Source: Methylophaga sp. | Lineage (GTDB): Bacteria > Pseudomonadota > Gammaproteobacteria > Nitrosococcales > Methylophagaceae | DNA length: 64,000 bases | Assembly (NCBI GenBank): GCA_024636315.1 | Contig: JAGXHJ010000032.1 | Coordinates: forward strand, 1 to 64,000 | Direction of reading: 5' to 3' | In this document: one piece after another, positions 30,535-41,395 of the stretch | How positions within the stretch are numbered: position 1 is the first letter of the stretch | Layout of the letters: each line of letters starts with the position of its first letter | Translations under genes and position numbers: made by a program | The notes under the pieces: generated by a model | Databases searched by the model: none | What the model saw: only the letters and a program-made list of their open reading frames with translations | What the model was told of the DNA's origin: nothing

Positions 30535-31389
30535 ATGCTTATAAAATTACTTAATTGTTTTACATTGTTATCACTTTCATTAGTGGTTCAAGCCGAACAA
30601 TTTCAGGCACCGCTTACCGATACACATTGGCAAGTTATTGAAACGCCATTAATGTGCACTTTAAGTCAATCTATCGCCGATTTTGGTGATGCAAAATTTC
30701 AACGGGAATCTGGTGGTGAATTAAGCCTTATTTTTACCACTAAATCTTATCCCGCAGTTGAAAGCACTATGAACTTTGAAATTGCTGAAGCACCTTGGCA
30801 AAATGTCGAACAACGGTTATTGATGGCCTCACTTCCTAGCCTCAGAGGTCAAACTGAATTCATATTGTCAGGCGACCTTGCTAACCAAGCTCTAACCCAA
30901 ATCCAAGAAGGTCGATTTCCTACACTTCGTTACCACAGCCAAAATATCCATCAAGAAATCAGCGTTTTACTATCTACGGTTCATTTAAGCGATTCTATGC
31001 CTGCTTTTCAACAATGCTTAGAAAACTTACCCTCATATTCCTTTAAAGATATTAGCAAACTGACCGTCTATTTTTCTTCAGAGCTAGCAGAATTGTCCCC
31101 GCAAGCCCAACAAGCACTGACTAAACTGGCTGCTTACGTAAAAATGGACAGCAGTGTTAAACGTATCACGATTTCTGGTCATACTGATAATCATGGTCGA
31201 AGACGCCTAAACGGAAAATTGTCAGAATCACGCGCAATCGCCATTAAAAATTTCTTAATACAGCAATGTCAGATAGCAGAGTCATTGATTACCACCTCAT
31301 TCCATCTAGAATGGAAACCCATATCAAGCAATAAATCTACCTCAGGGCGAGCACTCAATCGTCGGGCAGAAGTGGAAGTCTTTAGATAA
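30535..31389 (+). CDS. MotY-like protein with C-terminal OmpA peptidoglycan-binding domain
   Basis: 284 residues with a signal peptide (cleaved near VVQA, about 20). The N-terminal domain (QAPLTDTHWQVIETPLMCTLSQSIADFGDAKFQRESGGELSLIF) resembles MotY-N of sodium-driven flagellar motors, with two Cys that could form a disulfide. The C-terminal 110 residues are OmpA-like (ITISGHTDNHGRRRLNGKLSESRAIAIKNFL), which anchors such proteins to peptidoglycan. MotY forms the T-ring around the flagellar basal body. No other flagellar gene is in the window, so the assignment rests on domain resemblance alone. Confidence 0.72.
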   Translation: MLIKLLNCFTLLSLSLVVQAEQFQAPLTDTHWQVIETPLMCTLSQSIADFGDAKFQRESGGELSLIFTTKSYPAVESTMNFEIAEAPWQNVEQRLLMASLPSLRGQTEFILSGDLANQALTQIQEGRFPTLRYHSQNIHQEISVLLSTVHLSDSMPAFQQCLENLPSYSFKDISKLTVYFSSELAELSPQAQQALTKLAAYVKMDSSVKRITISGHTDNHGRRRLNGKLSESRAIAIKNFLIQQCQIAESLITTSFHLEWKPISSNKSTSGRALNRRAEVEVFR

Positions 31390-31477
31390 GTCTTTTCCTA
31401 ACGCGTTAATTTAATGTCACTATATGCGAATTATTCTGTCAAAATCAATCTTAACGTTTAGAAGCTAAGGAAAACCT

Positions 31478-33307
31478 ATGCACCAAGAAGCTGTAATTGC
31501 TCTTTCTGTCATCGGCATTGTCGCTATTTTTTGTCAATGGTTCGCCTGGTGGGTAAAGTTACCCGCGATCGTATTTTTATTAATTGCTGGAATAATACTC
31601 GGCCCACTTACAGGTTGGTTAAATCCTGAGCAATTATTCGGTCCTTTACTTTTTCCGATGGTATCACTGGCAGTAGCCATTATCTTATTTGAAGGCAGTC
31701 TAACCCTCAGATTTCACGAAATTCGCGGGCTACAAAAAGTGGTGCGAAATATGCTGACGATAGGTGTCGCTATCACTTGGGTCAGCATCACCTTAGCAAC
31801 ACATTACCTGTTAGATTTTGCTTGGTCATTATCGCTGTTATTTGGTGCTATGATGGTGGTCACCGGTCCAACAGTCATCGTTCCAATGCTAAGAACTGTT
31901 CGCCCTAATGCGACCATTTCAAATATTTTACGCTGGGAAGGCATCGTTATCGATCCGCTTGGTGCCATCCTTGCTGTATTAGTCTTTGAAGTAATTTTAT
32001 CCATGCAATTACAAGGTCATGCATCGGTCAGTCACACGGTTTACATGTTCGGCCAAACGCTTGTTCTCGGCTCAGCTATTGGTGGAATTGCAGCTTATCT
32101 TTTTGGTCTCGTTTTACGTAAACACTTAATGCCAGAATATCTACATAATGTTGCCACCTTATGTTTAGTCTTCGGTGTATTTGCTTTATCTGACCATCTA
32201 TCGGAAGAATCTGGTTTATTAGCCGTAACTGTTATGGGGATCTGGCTAGCTAACATGAAAAATGTACCTGTTGAGGACATTCTCGATTTTAAAGAAAGTC
32301 TAAGTATTCTGCTTATTTCAGGACTGTTCATTTTATTGGCGGCACGACTAGAATTTGAACAATTTGAAGCATTAGGTGTTGGTGCCTTAGTTGTTTTTCT
32401 GCTCATTCAATTTGTTATCAGACCGATCAAAGTATTCGTATCAACAATAGGCTCAGATCTTACTTGGCAGGAAAAAACACTGATCAGTTGGATTGGACCT
32501 CGCGGTATTGTCGCCGCTGCCGTAACGGCATTATTCGCAATACGACTTCAAGATATTGGTGTTGAACATGCTGAGTTATTAGTGCCACTTGCATTCACCA
32601 TTATTATCGGTACCGTTATTTTGCAAGGTGCTACGGCTAAATTTATCGCACAAAAACTTGGGGTTGCTAACCCTGATGACAATGGCTTTTTAATTATTGG
32701 TGCCAACCCAACGGCTATAATTATCGCCAAAGCACTTAATGACAACGGCTATCGTACGCGTTTAACTGATTCTAGCTGGACCTATGCCAAGGCTGCTCGT
32801 ATGGAAGGACTTGATACCTATTATGGCAATGCTGTATCAGATCATGCCGATCGCCATCTTGATTTAATTGGTTTAGGAAAAGTACTGACCTTAACACCTC
32901 AAAAAGAACTCAATGCCCTTGCTGGATTAAGATTTCGTTCAGAATTTGGTAGCAACAATGTCTATACGCTAAGCACCGAAATAGAGAAAGAAACGGACAG
33001 TACCGAACAAAAATCACGCAATAAAGCAACACATGGCTATCATGTATTATTTGGCAATGACATCACATTTTCCAAATTAGCCAGTTTGATTGCCCAAGGA
33101 GCAAAAGCTAAACAAACCAAACTCAGTGAAAGCTTCGATTACGAAGCCTATAAAGAACAATATGGCAAACGTGCGACACCGCTATTTGCCGTTAACGACA
33201 AAAAACAGCTGTATTTTTTCACTGCTAGTGATGATCCCATTGTTCCCGAACAAGGTTGGACTATCGTGTCATTAGTCCAAGAGGATAAAGAAAAGGAACA
33301 AGATTAA
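31478..33307 (+). CDS. CPA1-family cation/proton antiporter with TrkA-N regulatory domain
   Basis: 609 residues. About twelve hydrophobic helices cover 1-395, with NhaP/CPA1 features: GPLTGWLNP, LFEGSLTLRF, MVVTGPTVIVPMLRTV, an acidic pair in WEGIVIDPLGAI and SWIGPRGIVAAAVTALFA. The C-terminal part begins with a Rossmann-like segment (FLIIGANPTAIIIAKALNDNGYRTRLTD, about 405-432) of the TrkA-N type, expected to bind nucleotide and gate the channel. It probably exchanges Na+ or K+ for H+ at the inner membrane. A good ribosome-binding site (CTAAGGAAAA) precedes the ATG, and a terminator overlaps the stop. Confidence 0.9.
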   Translation: MHQEAVIALSVIGIVAIFCQWFAWWVKLPAIVFLLIAGIILGPLTGWLNPEQLFGPLLFPMVSLAVAIILFEGSLTLRFHEIRGLQKVVRNMLTIGVAITWVSITLATHYLLDFAWSLSLLFGAMMVVTGPTVIVPMLRTVRPNATISNILRWEGIVIDPLGAILAVLVFEVILSMQLQGHASVSHTVYMFGQTLVLGSAIGGIAAYLFGLVLRKHLMPEYLHNVATLCLVFGVFALSDHLSEESGLLAVTVMGIWLANMKNVPVEDILDFKESLSILLISGLFILLAARLEFEQFEALGVGALVVFLLIQFVIRPIKVFVSTIGSDLTWQEKTLISWIGPRGIVAAAVTALFAIRLQDIGVEHAELLVPLAFTIIIGTVILQGATAKFIAQKLGVANPDDNGFLIIGANPTAIIIAKALNDNGYRTRLTDSSWTYAKAARMEGLDTYYGNAVSDHADRHLDLIGLGKVLTLTPQKELNALAGLRFRSEFGSNNVYTLSTEIEKETDSTEQKSRNKATHGYHVLFGNDITFSKLASLIAQGAKAKQTKLSESFDYEAYKEQYGKRATPLFAVNDKKQLYFFTASDDPIVPEQGWTIVSLVQEDKEKEQD

Positions 33308-33332
33308 TAAGCTCATTTTGAACTTATTAATC
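33302..33332 (+). terminator. Terminator of the antiporter gene
   Basis: A perfect 10-bp AT-rich stem (GATTAATAAG 33302-33311, CTTATTAATC 33323-33332) containing the stop codon in its left arm, followed after eight bases by TTTTTT. The stem is weak in GC but long. Confidence 0.55.
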
Positions 33333-33554
33333 TCCCGGTCTTTTTTAACTAAAACCCACAGGGATATTACTTGCCATAGTTCAAGAACACATATTATAAT
33401 TGATTAAACCGACTTACAATTAAAAATATTAATACACTTTTTTAGTAGAAAGTTCATTAATCGTCATATAAACTGTTTGAAGATTAAAATCAGTCAAATC
33501 AATTATAAAACTTAATAATTACTTACTTTTTTATTAACATTAGGAAGCATTTAG

Positions 33555-33728
33555 ATGGATAAAACGACGATGATCGTTATTGCTGTAATCGTAATTGTAG
33601 TTCTTGGCTTTATTTTTAAAAAGCTAATGGCCTCAGAAATTAAAAAGAATGACCCAACACTCGATGAACCAAGAGATTCGGATACTCGTCCTGGTAATCA
33701 AGGTATAAAACACACCCGCCAAAAATAA
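33555..33728 (+). CDS. Small single-pass membrane protein, unknown function
   Basis: A 57-codon frame. AGGAAG lies 7 bp before the ATG. The product starts MDKTTMIVIAVIVIVVLGFIF, one N-terminal membrane helix, followed by a basic stop-transfer (KKL) and a hydrophilic tail rich in Asp, Arg and Lys. The helix-plus-charged-tail design and a proper ribosome-binding site make it a plausible real gene. It sits alone between the antiporter terminator and a bidirectional terminator at 33786-33820. No homologue is recognised. Confidence 0.6.
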   Translation: MDKTTMIVIAVIVIVVLGFIFKKLMASEIKKNDPTLDEPRDSDTRPGNQGIKHTRQK

Positions 33729-33785
33729 AGTGATTGACTCTCCTAGTTCTGTTAACAGCCATTCAAAAACATTGGACAGGTCAAA

Positions 33786-33820
33786 AAAGAATAGCCGCTA
33801 TCAAATGCTGGCTATTCTTT
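33786..33820. terminator. Bidirectional terminator between the small membrane gene and the thi operon
   Basis: A perfect 11-bp inverted repeat, AAAGAATAGCC (33786-33796) and GGCTATTCTTT (33810-33820). The minus-strand reading continues TTT and suits the end of the thi operon; the plus-strand reading would serve the small gene at 33555. Confidence 0.7.
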
Positions 33821-33909
33821 ACTGTTCGAGACCATTCTAAATAAATACAGTCACTACAGTTTATTGTCGTTGCGTTGTCCAGAAAGCAAGTCAACGATAC
33901 CTGCTAACT

Positions 33910-35343
33910 CTACGACCACAATGCCAATAAATCCTGCATCACTTTTTTATAATCCTGAGCCTTAGTGATTGCAGAAATCATCGCTACAGATCCGACGCCG
34001 GTTTTATGCAGTTGTTCAGCACGATGTTGATTAATACCGCCAATCGCCACTAAGGGATAGATATCGCCCAATAGCCTTGTCCATTGCTCTACTCGCTCCA
34101 CACCTTGTGGTGCCCACGGCATAACTTTACTCGTAGTTTGAAATACTGGTCCGAGTGCAATATAGCTTGGATTAATGGCTAAGGCTCGCGCTAATTCCCA
34201 GTAGGAATGGGTTGATATCCCCAGTCTTAAACCTGCTTGTTCGATTTCGATTAGGCTGGCATCGTGCAGATCTTCTTGGCCTAGATGAACCCCGTAAGCT
34301 TGGTGTTCAATCGCTACTTGCCAATAATCATTTACAAAAAAGGCTACGGAGTCATCACAATAACTAATCGCTTTTTTAATTTCGCGATGTTTTTGGTCTT
34401 CCGTTGCATTTTTAATACGAAGTTGAATGGTTTTAACACCCTCTTCGTTTAGTTTTTGAATCCAGTCACTGCTATCGACCACCGGATAAATGCCTAAACG
34501 TTGTGGACAAGATGGGAAATTAAATTGCTGACCAACATGACTTTCAGAATAGGTTAGTTTAGGTATATCTTCTAATACAAAGTCAGCACTGGAATGAGCA
34601 ATGACATGATAAGGCCCCACTCGACTAGCATCGCGAATACCGCGCGTCATATAGGCTTTGGCTAATACGATGGCATCACGAATATCATGATTTAAGGCCA
34701 TATTACTGGCAATACTAGAGGCTAATACACATCCTGTTCCTCGTACCTGTTTGGCTTGTTTATCAGCATAACAATAAAAGGCATTTATGTTGTCATTAAA
34801 ATAATCTGTTGCCGATTGACTATCACTATGACCACCTTTGACTAAACAGGCATTTAAGCCAGCATTTAATAAGGTTTCACTCGCCTGAGTCTGATTGTGC
34901 TGTTGGGTCAGTTGAGCTAGTTCAAGCCTGTTGGGCGTGAGCAATGTTATTTCTGGTAGTAGCGATTCGAGTAAGTAGTTTTTTACATCACTGCCCACTG
35001 ATACCCCACCTGATGTACTGGCTAAGACAGGATCCCAGATCACCGGCACATCGTGTTGCTTAAGTATCGTTAACACAGCCCTTGCAATCTCAAGGTTTGG
35101 AATCAAACCAACTTTAATAGCTGCAATATCAAAATCAGCTACTGCGGCCCGATATTGCCCCATAAACTGATTGATTTCTAATGCGCCTAAATGACTTAAT
35201 CCCGCTCGAGTTTGCACTGTTAGGCAGGTCACCAATAGTACAGCATGACAGCCATGTGCAGTGACGGTTTGGCTATCTGCCATTATGCCAGCACAACCTT
35301 GAGGATCAAGCCCACCGATAAGTAATACTGCTGGTTTAGTCAT
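33910..35343 (-). CDS. thiDE: ThiD-ThiE fusion: HMP-P kinase / thiamine-phosphate synthase
   Basis: 477 residues from [16 protein letters not shown]. Residues about 1-255 are ThiD (HMP and HMP-P kinase): [25 protein letters not shown], and the catalytic anion hole [13 protein letters not shown]. Residues about 280-477 are ThiE (TMP synthase): [38 protein letters not shown] and a C-terminal VAIGGIN phosphate-binding loop. Together they make HMP-PP and join it to the thiazole phosphate. The frame is open 18 codons upstream, but the ATG at 35343, overlapping the thiG end by 8 bp, gives the normal ThiD start. Last gene of the thi operon. Confidence 0.94.
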   Translation of the reverse strand: MTKPAVLLIGGLDPQGCAGIMADSQTVTAHGCHAVLLVTCLTVQTRAGLSHLGALEINQFMGQYRAAVADFDIAAIKVGLIPNLEIARAVLTILKQHDVPVIWDPVLASTSGGVSVGSDVKNYLLESLLPEITLLTPNRLELAQLTQQHNQTQASETLLNAGLNACLVKGGHSDSQSATDYFNDNINAFYCYADKQAKQVRGTGCVLASSIASNMALNHDIRDAIVLAKAYMTRGIRDASRVGPYHVIAHSSADFVLEDIPKLTYSESHVGQQFNFPSCPQRLGIYPVVDSSDWIQKLNEEGVKTIQLRIKNATEDQKHREIKKAISYCDDSVAFFVNDYWQVAIEHQAYGVHLGQEDLHDASLIEIEQAGLRLGISTHSYWELARALAINPSYIALGPVFQTTSKVMPWAPQGVERVEQWTRLLGDIYPLVAIGGINQHRAEQLHKTGVGSVAMISAITKAQDYKKVMQDLLALWS

Positions 35344-36133
35344 ATTGTTGCCAGATAGGTTGGTCGAGTGTTGGTGTGCTGGGTTTTGCGATATCACGTT
35401 TGGGCATCACACCTGCTTCATAGGCTAAACGACCAGCATTAATAGCTTGGGAAAAGGCATCAGCCATTTTTGCAGGATCTAATGCTTCGGCAACGGCAGT
35501 ATTGAGTAAGATACCATCAAAGCCTAATTCCATTGCTTGCACAGCATCTGAAGGTTTGCCGATGCCCGCATCAACTAATAAAGTCAGATCAGGCAAACGC
35601 TTCCGTAAGGTTTCTAAGGCATAAGGATTAATTAAACCACGTCCCGTTCCTATTGGCGCCCCCCATGGCATTAAAACCTCACACCCTAAATCAGCTAATT
35701 TTTGACACAACACCAAATCATCGGTGCAATAAGGAAATACCTTAAAACCCTCATCAATCAATATCTTTGTCGCTTCAACTAGGGCAAAGGGATCTGGTTG
35801 AAGATTATAACTATCGCCTAATACTTCCAGTTTAATCCAATCAGTATCGAACAATTCTCGAGCAATTCGCGCCGTTTTAATAGCTTCTTGGGCGCTATAA
35901 CAGCCTGCAGTGTTCGGTAATAAATGGCAACCTAATGACTGAATTAACTGCCAAAACTTGTTACCACTGTCCGAACTTGAGGATGTTTGCCTGCGAAGTG
36001 ACACGGTAATCACTTGAGATTGTGATGCTTTTATCGCATCCAACATAACCTGTGGTGAAGGATACAATGCGGTTCCGATAAATAAACGACTATTAAGTTC
36101 CATGCCATATACATTCCATGATGATGCCTGCAT
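35336..36133 (-). CDS. thiG: Thiazole synthase (ThiG)
   Basis: Forms the thiamine thiazole from deoxyxylulose phosphate, dehydroglycine and ThiS-thiocarboxylate. 265 residues from [10 protein letters not shown]. Typical features are [37 protein letters not shown], the Schiff-base Lys in IKLEVLGD, and [17 protein letters not shown] four codons upstream is possible, but the ATG at 36133 is one base after the thiS stop with GGAGG at ideal distance. That Shine-Dalgarno is made of the last two thiS codons. Confidence 0.96.
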   Translation of the reverse strand: MQASSWNVYGMELNSRLFIGTALYPSPQVMLDAIKASQSQVITVSLRRQTSSSSDSGNKFWQLIQSLGCHLLPNTAGCYSAQEAIKTARIARELFDTDWIKLEVLGDSYNLQPDPFALVEATKILIDEGFKVFPYCTDDLVLCQKLADLGCEVLMPWGAPIGTGRGLINPYALETLRKRLPDLTLLVDAGIGKPSDAVQAMELGFDGILLNTAVAEALDPAKMADAFSQAINAGRLAYEAGVMPKRDIAKPSTPTLDQPIWQQYD

Positions 36134-36134
36134 G

Positions 36135-36359
36135 TTAACCTCCACTTATAGGGGATATAATGTCAAAGCGATCACTCTGTTTTAATTCCGTCATGCCATA
36201 CATGGATTTTGGTGAAACCTCGTCATTAATGACTACGACATATCGTCGATTATTTATTTCAAGTAACTGTAATAGATCAAGAACGGATACATCATTGTCT
36301 AATGACATAACTTTACCATTAACCATAACGCTTATTTTGTGCCTGTCGTTGCTAGACAT
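36135..36359 (-). CDS. thiS: Sulfur carrier protein ThiS
   Basis: 74 residues, ubiquitin-like beta-grasp fold, ending in the essential Gly-Gly (SPISGG) that is adenylated and converted to a thiocarboxylate. [25 protein letters not shown] is typical of the family. The ATG at 36359 overlaps the thiO stop by 8 bp and has GGAG upstream; a TTG five codons earlier would be the only extension. No thiF is seen in the window, so its adenylating partner must be encoded elsewhere (ThiF or MoeB). Confidence 0.92.
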   Translation of the reverse strand: MSSNDRHKISVMVNGKVMSLDNDVSVLDLLQLLEINNRRYVVVINDEVSPKSMYGMTELKQSDRFDIISPISGG

Positions 36360-37434
36360 CGTAATAGTCTCCAAAATATACTTGCGTCATATTGCCCTCT
36401 AGAATCGCCAGCATATCGCTCACAATGGCAGGGGAAAACAAATAGCCATGACGATAAAAGCCATTCATCCGAAACCCCCATTCTGTCCGACTAATTCTTG
36501 GCATATTATTAAGTAATGCTGGCCGACAATGGGCTGACATTTCCAGTATTCTTGCTTCAGAAAAGCCCTTATGAACACTATACAAGGCCGACATTAATTC
36601 CAAACCAGAACGAATACTCACCGGTGACATATCATCACTTTCAATCACCGTTGCCCCTAATACATACTCATTATTAGGACGAGGGGCCAAATACAAGGGA
36701 TAACGTGGATGCATTAGGCGTATTGCATGGTTAAAATTAACCTCTGGCGCATGTACACGTATCACTTCACCTCGAACGCTACGCAAATCATCAATATCTT
36801 GCCGCGCGCCATTACCACGGCAATCAATCACTGCGTCGTAAATCGCACTGCCATAACCAAAATAGTGGCGGCAATTTGAATCAATAGATACTCGATTTAA
36901 ATTCTCAATATCATCACAGCGCTGCCAGCGACAATGTTCAGTCGCCAGCACCTGTGCCAATAGTCGATATAAATGACGATTATCTAAATACGCTTCTTGT
37001 TCAAATAACATCGCCTGATCAAATTGTTCGGCTAATTGTGGCTCACACTCAGCTAAGTTCGCCTTATCTAATACCCTATAATCATCCGTTGATAAAACGT
37101 GCTCGGCACGACGAGTAAAACGAGCCATTTCAGCTTGGTCACCTGCGTGCGCTACCACTAAAGTGCCATTATTTTGATAAAAAACAGGTTCTGGTAATTC
37201 AGCCAGCCACTGCGGCCAAAGCTGCAATGACTTATTACCGATAGTTTGTACCATCGCTTCGCTAGTAATCGCTTCCGTTGCCGGAGCGACCATGGCTGCC
37301 GCTATATAACCAGCACTGCCAGTACCTTGCAGATCATCACTCGATAAAATATCAACATGATGACCTGCACGACAAAGTCGCCAAGCTAGCAAGCGGCCAA
37401 TTAGGCCACTGCCAACAATGAGATAGCGTTTCAT
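36352..37434 (-). CDS. thiO: Glycine oxidase (ThiO)
   Basis: FAD-dependent oxidase that turns glycine into the dehydroglycine needed by ThiG, the oxygen-dependent alternative to ThiH. 360 residues; the N-terminal dinucleotide-binding motif is IVGSGLIGRLLAWRLCRAGH, followed by the D-amino-acid-oxidase fold, with SVRGEVIRVHAPEV in the middle and HCRPALLNNMPRI near the C-terminus. The ATG at 37434 follows the thiC stop by 6 bp; the reading frame could start two codons earlier at TTG. ThiO instead of ThiH implies aerobic thiamine synthesis. Confidence 0.94.
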   Translation of the reverse strand: MKRYLIVGSGLIGRLLAWRLCRAGHHVDILSSDDLQGTGSAGYIAAAMVAPATEAITSEAMVQTIGNKSLQLWPQWLAELPEPVFYQNNGTLVVAHAGDQAEMARFTRRAEHVLSTDDYRVLDKANLAECEPQLAEQFDQAMLFEQEAYLDNRHLYRLLAQVLATEHCRWQRCDDIENLNRVSIDSNCRHYFGYGSAIYDAVIDCRGNGARQDIDDLRSVRGEVIRVHAPEVNFNHAIRLMHPRYPLYLAPRPNNEYVLGATVIESDDMSPVSIRSGLELMSALYSVHKGFSEARILEMSAHCRPALLNNMPRISRTEWGFRMNGFYRHGYLFSPAIVSDMLAILEGNMTQVYFGDYYDV

Positions 37435-37440
37435 TATCAA

Positions 37441-39289
<1,849 letters not shown>

Positions 39290-39357
39290 AGAGAAAAGTT
39301 GCGCGGAAGCGAACAAGGGATGAGCCCAATGATCATAATATGAAGTATCATAGTGGA

Positions 39358-39440
39358 CTCACTTGTTTCCTACGGAGGTTCTAGCCTCTTCAGGTTCAAC
39401 GGGTTTCATCTCAGCCACTTAAGGCACCCCGACAAGTGGT
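39358..39440 (-). promoter_or_regulatory. TPP riboswitch (THI element) controlling thiC
   Basis: Minus-strand sequence carries the THI-box landmarks in order: P1 left arm CACTTGT (39432-39438), GGGGTGCC, CTGAGA, ACCCGTTGAACCTGA, GCTAGAACCTCCGTAGGAA, and P1 right arm ACAAGTG (39360-39366). It lies about 110 bases before the thiC start. Binding of thiamine diphosphate closes P1. No terminator hairpin follows it; the downstream hairpin covers the ribosome-binding site instead. Confidence 0.95.
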
Positions 39441-39543
39441 AGAAATACTAAAGCATAAAAAATATTTTGTATATCAAAATGCTAAAATGACTCACCTTAT
39501 TCAGACTCAACCAGCCTTTAATTCGCAATGAAAAGCAATAATT

Positions 39544-40104
39544 ATGAAATCAAAACCCTCAAAAATTGACCCACATGAAATTGCCCTGTTCCGCGAAGAA
39601 ATTGGTGAAATTGAGCACCTTGAACAAGACAAGATTCATCCTGTCACCAAACACCTAAAACCCATACCCCGCTTCCAACAGCAACGTGTTGCTGACAATT
39701 TTAATGACACCTTTTCAGAAGACTATGAACCGCACACCATAACAGGTGAGGAATCATTGGCTTTTCGACGCAGTGGTATTCAAGAACGGTTATTTTCACG
39801 CCTACGTAATGGCCATTTAGAGATGGAAGCCGAGCTTGATCTGCATGGCATGACAATTTCCATCGCACACCATGCTTTAGCGGAGTTTCTTCATGACTGC
39901 CAACTTTATAACATTCGTTGTGTCCGCATTATTCATGGCAAAGGTTGGAGTTCACAACATCAAAAACCCGTGCTAAAAAGTAAACTTAATGGCTGGTTAC
40001 AGCAAGCAGATGATGTATTAGCATTTTGCTCGGCACCTATTGAAGATGGCGGCACTGGGGCAGTTTATGTATTACTTAGAAGACAGAAGCAACCTAGAGA
40101 TTAA
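39544..40104 (+). CDS. Smr-domain protein (SmrA/YdaL-like)
   Basis: 186 residues, soluble. The C-terminal Smr domain is clear: ELDLHGMTISIAHHALAEFLHDCQ (about 98-121, the LDLHG motif) and RIIHGKGWSSQHQKPVLKSKLNGWL (HGKG motif), with the GTGAVYVLL ending. Smr proteins are endonucleases or nucleic-acid-binding proteins linked to ribosome rescue or mismatch repair. This short stand-alone form with a charged N-terminal extension resembles E. coli SmrA/YdaL/YfcN. It is divergent from the thi operon. Confidence 0.88.
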   Translation: MKSKPSKIDPHEIALFREEIGEIEHLEQDKIHPVTKHLKPIPRFQQQRVADNFNDTFSEDYEPHTITGEESLAFRRSGIQERLFSRLRNGHLEMEAELDLHGMTISIAHHALAEFLHDCQLYNIRCVRIIHGKGWSSQHQKPVLKSKLNGWLQQADDVLAFCSAPIEDGGTGAVYVLLRRQKQPRD

Positions 40105-40175
40105 TGGTCTAACCTCTTCACTGGTTATGTAAGACCTACCCAGAAAACAGCAAATTAACGTTGCTTGGAAAGCGA

Positions 40176-41171
40176 TTAATTAGCAGTAACAAATGTCCAT
40201 GCCAAAATCCGCGTTACCTTATTACCCTGCTTCATTTCTATTTCTTTAATATCAATGGCTTCAAGCTTACGTAGTAATTTTATTGCAGGTTTAACATTGT
40301 CATTTTTCGATATCAAACTGGTAAACCAGTGACATTGGTTGCCAAACGTTTTGCTTTCTTTAATCATCATTCGTAAAAACTTACTTTCACCACCTTTACA
40401 CCAAAGTTCGGCTTTCTGACCGCCAAAATTTGAGCTTAATGAGCTTTTACTGTCCATATTTATAGTGTTTTCATTACGATTTAAGGCTAAATTATCGCGC
40501 TTTTTCTGACCGATTTTTAGGGCTTCTTCTAAAGAGGCATGAAAAGGTGGGTTGCATACGCTGACATCATAATATTCACCTTCTTGAATAATATCTTCAA
40601 AAATATGACTTTTCTGGTGTTGAAGCCGAAGTTGCAGACGATTATTCAAAGCAGGATTTTTACCAATGATATTGGCAACATTATCGAGTGATAGTGGATC
40701 GATATCACTGGCCGTACACTGCCAACCATAGACCTGACAAGCTAATATTGAATAGATACCATTAGCACCGGTGCCGATATCAAGTAGCTTAACAGTCGCG
40801 TGGTTAAGTGCTGAATGACTGACGTTAAGGAGTTCAGCAACATAATGAATATAGTCTACTCGTCCAGGTATAGGTGGGCATAAATAACCTTGCGGAATGT
40901 CCCAATCGACAATCCCATAATGATGCTTTAATAATGCACAATTTAGTGTTTTTACCGCTATAGGATCGGAAAAATCTATCGACTCACGGTTATATTTATT
41001 AGTTGTTACATACGCACGAAGTGCTTGATGAGATTTAATTAATGCAGGGAAATCATAACCATGGTTATGTAGATTATTGGGGTGTAACGTTTTGTCGATA
41101 TGGTTGACTCGGCGAGTGTTGTTTGGAGTTACTTTTTTCACGTGATTTTTCGCAGATTTAGAATTAGGCAT
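40176..41171 (-). CDS. rlmF: 23S rRNA adenine(1618)-N6-methyltransferase (RlmF)
   Basis: 331 residues. The Lys/Asn-rich N-terminus is typical of RNA-binding RlmF. AdoMet-binding motif I is VKLLDIGTGANGIYSIL (about 124-140); the catalytic NPPF motif is in VCNPPFHASLEEA (about 208). The C-terminal half (GGESKFLRMMIKES, WFTSLISK) also follows the family. It modifies A1618 of 23S rRNA. It is a single gene convergent with the Smr gene. Confidence 0.93.
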   Translation of the reverse strand: MPNSKSAKNHVKKVTPNNTRRVNHIDKTLHPNNLHNHGYDFPALIKSHQALRAYVTTNKYNRESIDFSDPIAVKTLNCALLKHHYGIVDWDIPQGYLCPPIPGRVDYIHYVAELLNVSHSALNHATVKLLDIGTGANGIYSILACQVYGWQCTASDIDPLSLDNVANIIGKNPALNNRLQLRLQHQKSHIFEDIIQEGEYYDVSVCNPPFHASLEEALKIGQKKRDNLALNRNENTINMDSKSSLSSNFGGQKAELWCKGGESKFLRMMIKESKTFGNQCHWFTSLISKNDNVKPAIKLLRKLEAIDIKEIEMKQGNKVTRILAWTFVTAN

Positions 41172-41310
41172 AAGCCAAAATGCTTTTTTTCAGCTCACTT
41201 CTTTGCCATGATTATACCTTGATGATGAACCTAATGTAGTTAATCTAAAATACTACCCAAAATAATTCGCCGTTTAAAATTAATGTGATGATTTATTCAG
41301 AACACTATAA

Positions 41311-41364
41311 AAATCTCGACTTCGGTAGACAGTTTATACTGTTTCCAAATTGCATAGGAGTCGA
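41311..41364 (-). terminator. Possible terminator of purL
   Basis: On the minus strand TCGACT (41359-41364) can pair with AGTCGA (41316-41321), enclosing a second hairpin ACAGT-ATAA-ACTGT, and GATTTTTATAG follows. The long imperfect stem makes this tentative. The rest of the 224-bp gap to rlmF holds no gene that I can see. Confidence 0.3.
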
Positions 41365-41395
41365 AGCTCCCTTTAAATTTTCTGATATTAAACTC

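Noticed and set aside
39441-39480. Promoter for thiC with TTGATA upstream of the riboswitch
   Set aside because: The TTGATA is visible, but no -10 hexamer lies at 16-18 bp, so I did not list it as a feature.
40149-40165. Small AGCAA/TTGCT hairpin between the Smr and rlmF genes as a terminator
   Set aside because: Stem of five AT-rich pairs without a T-run on either strand.
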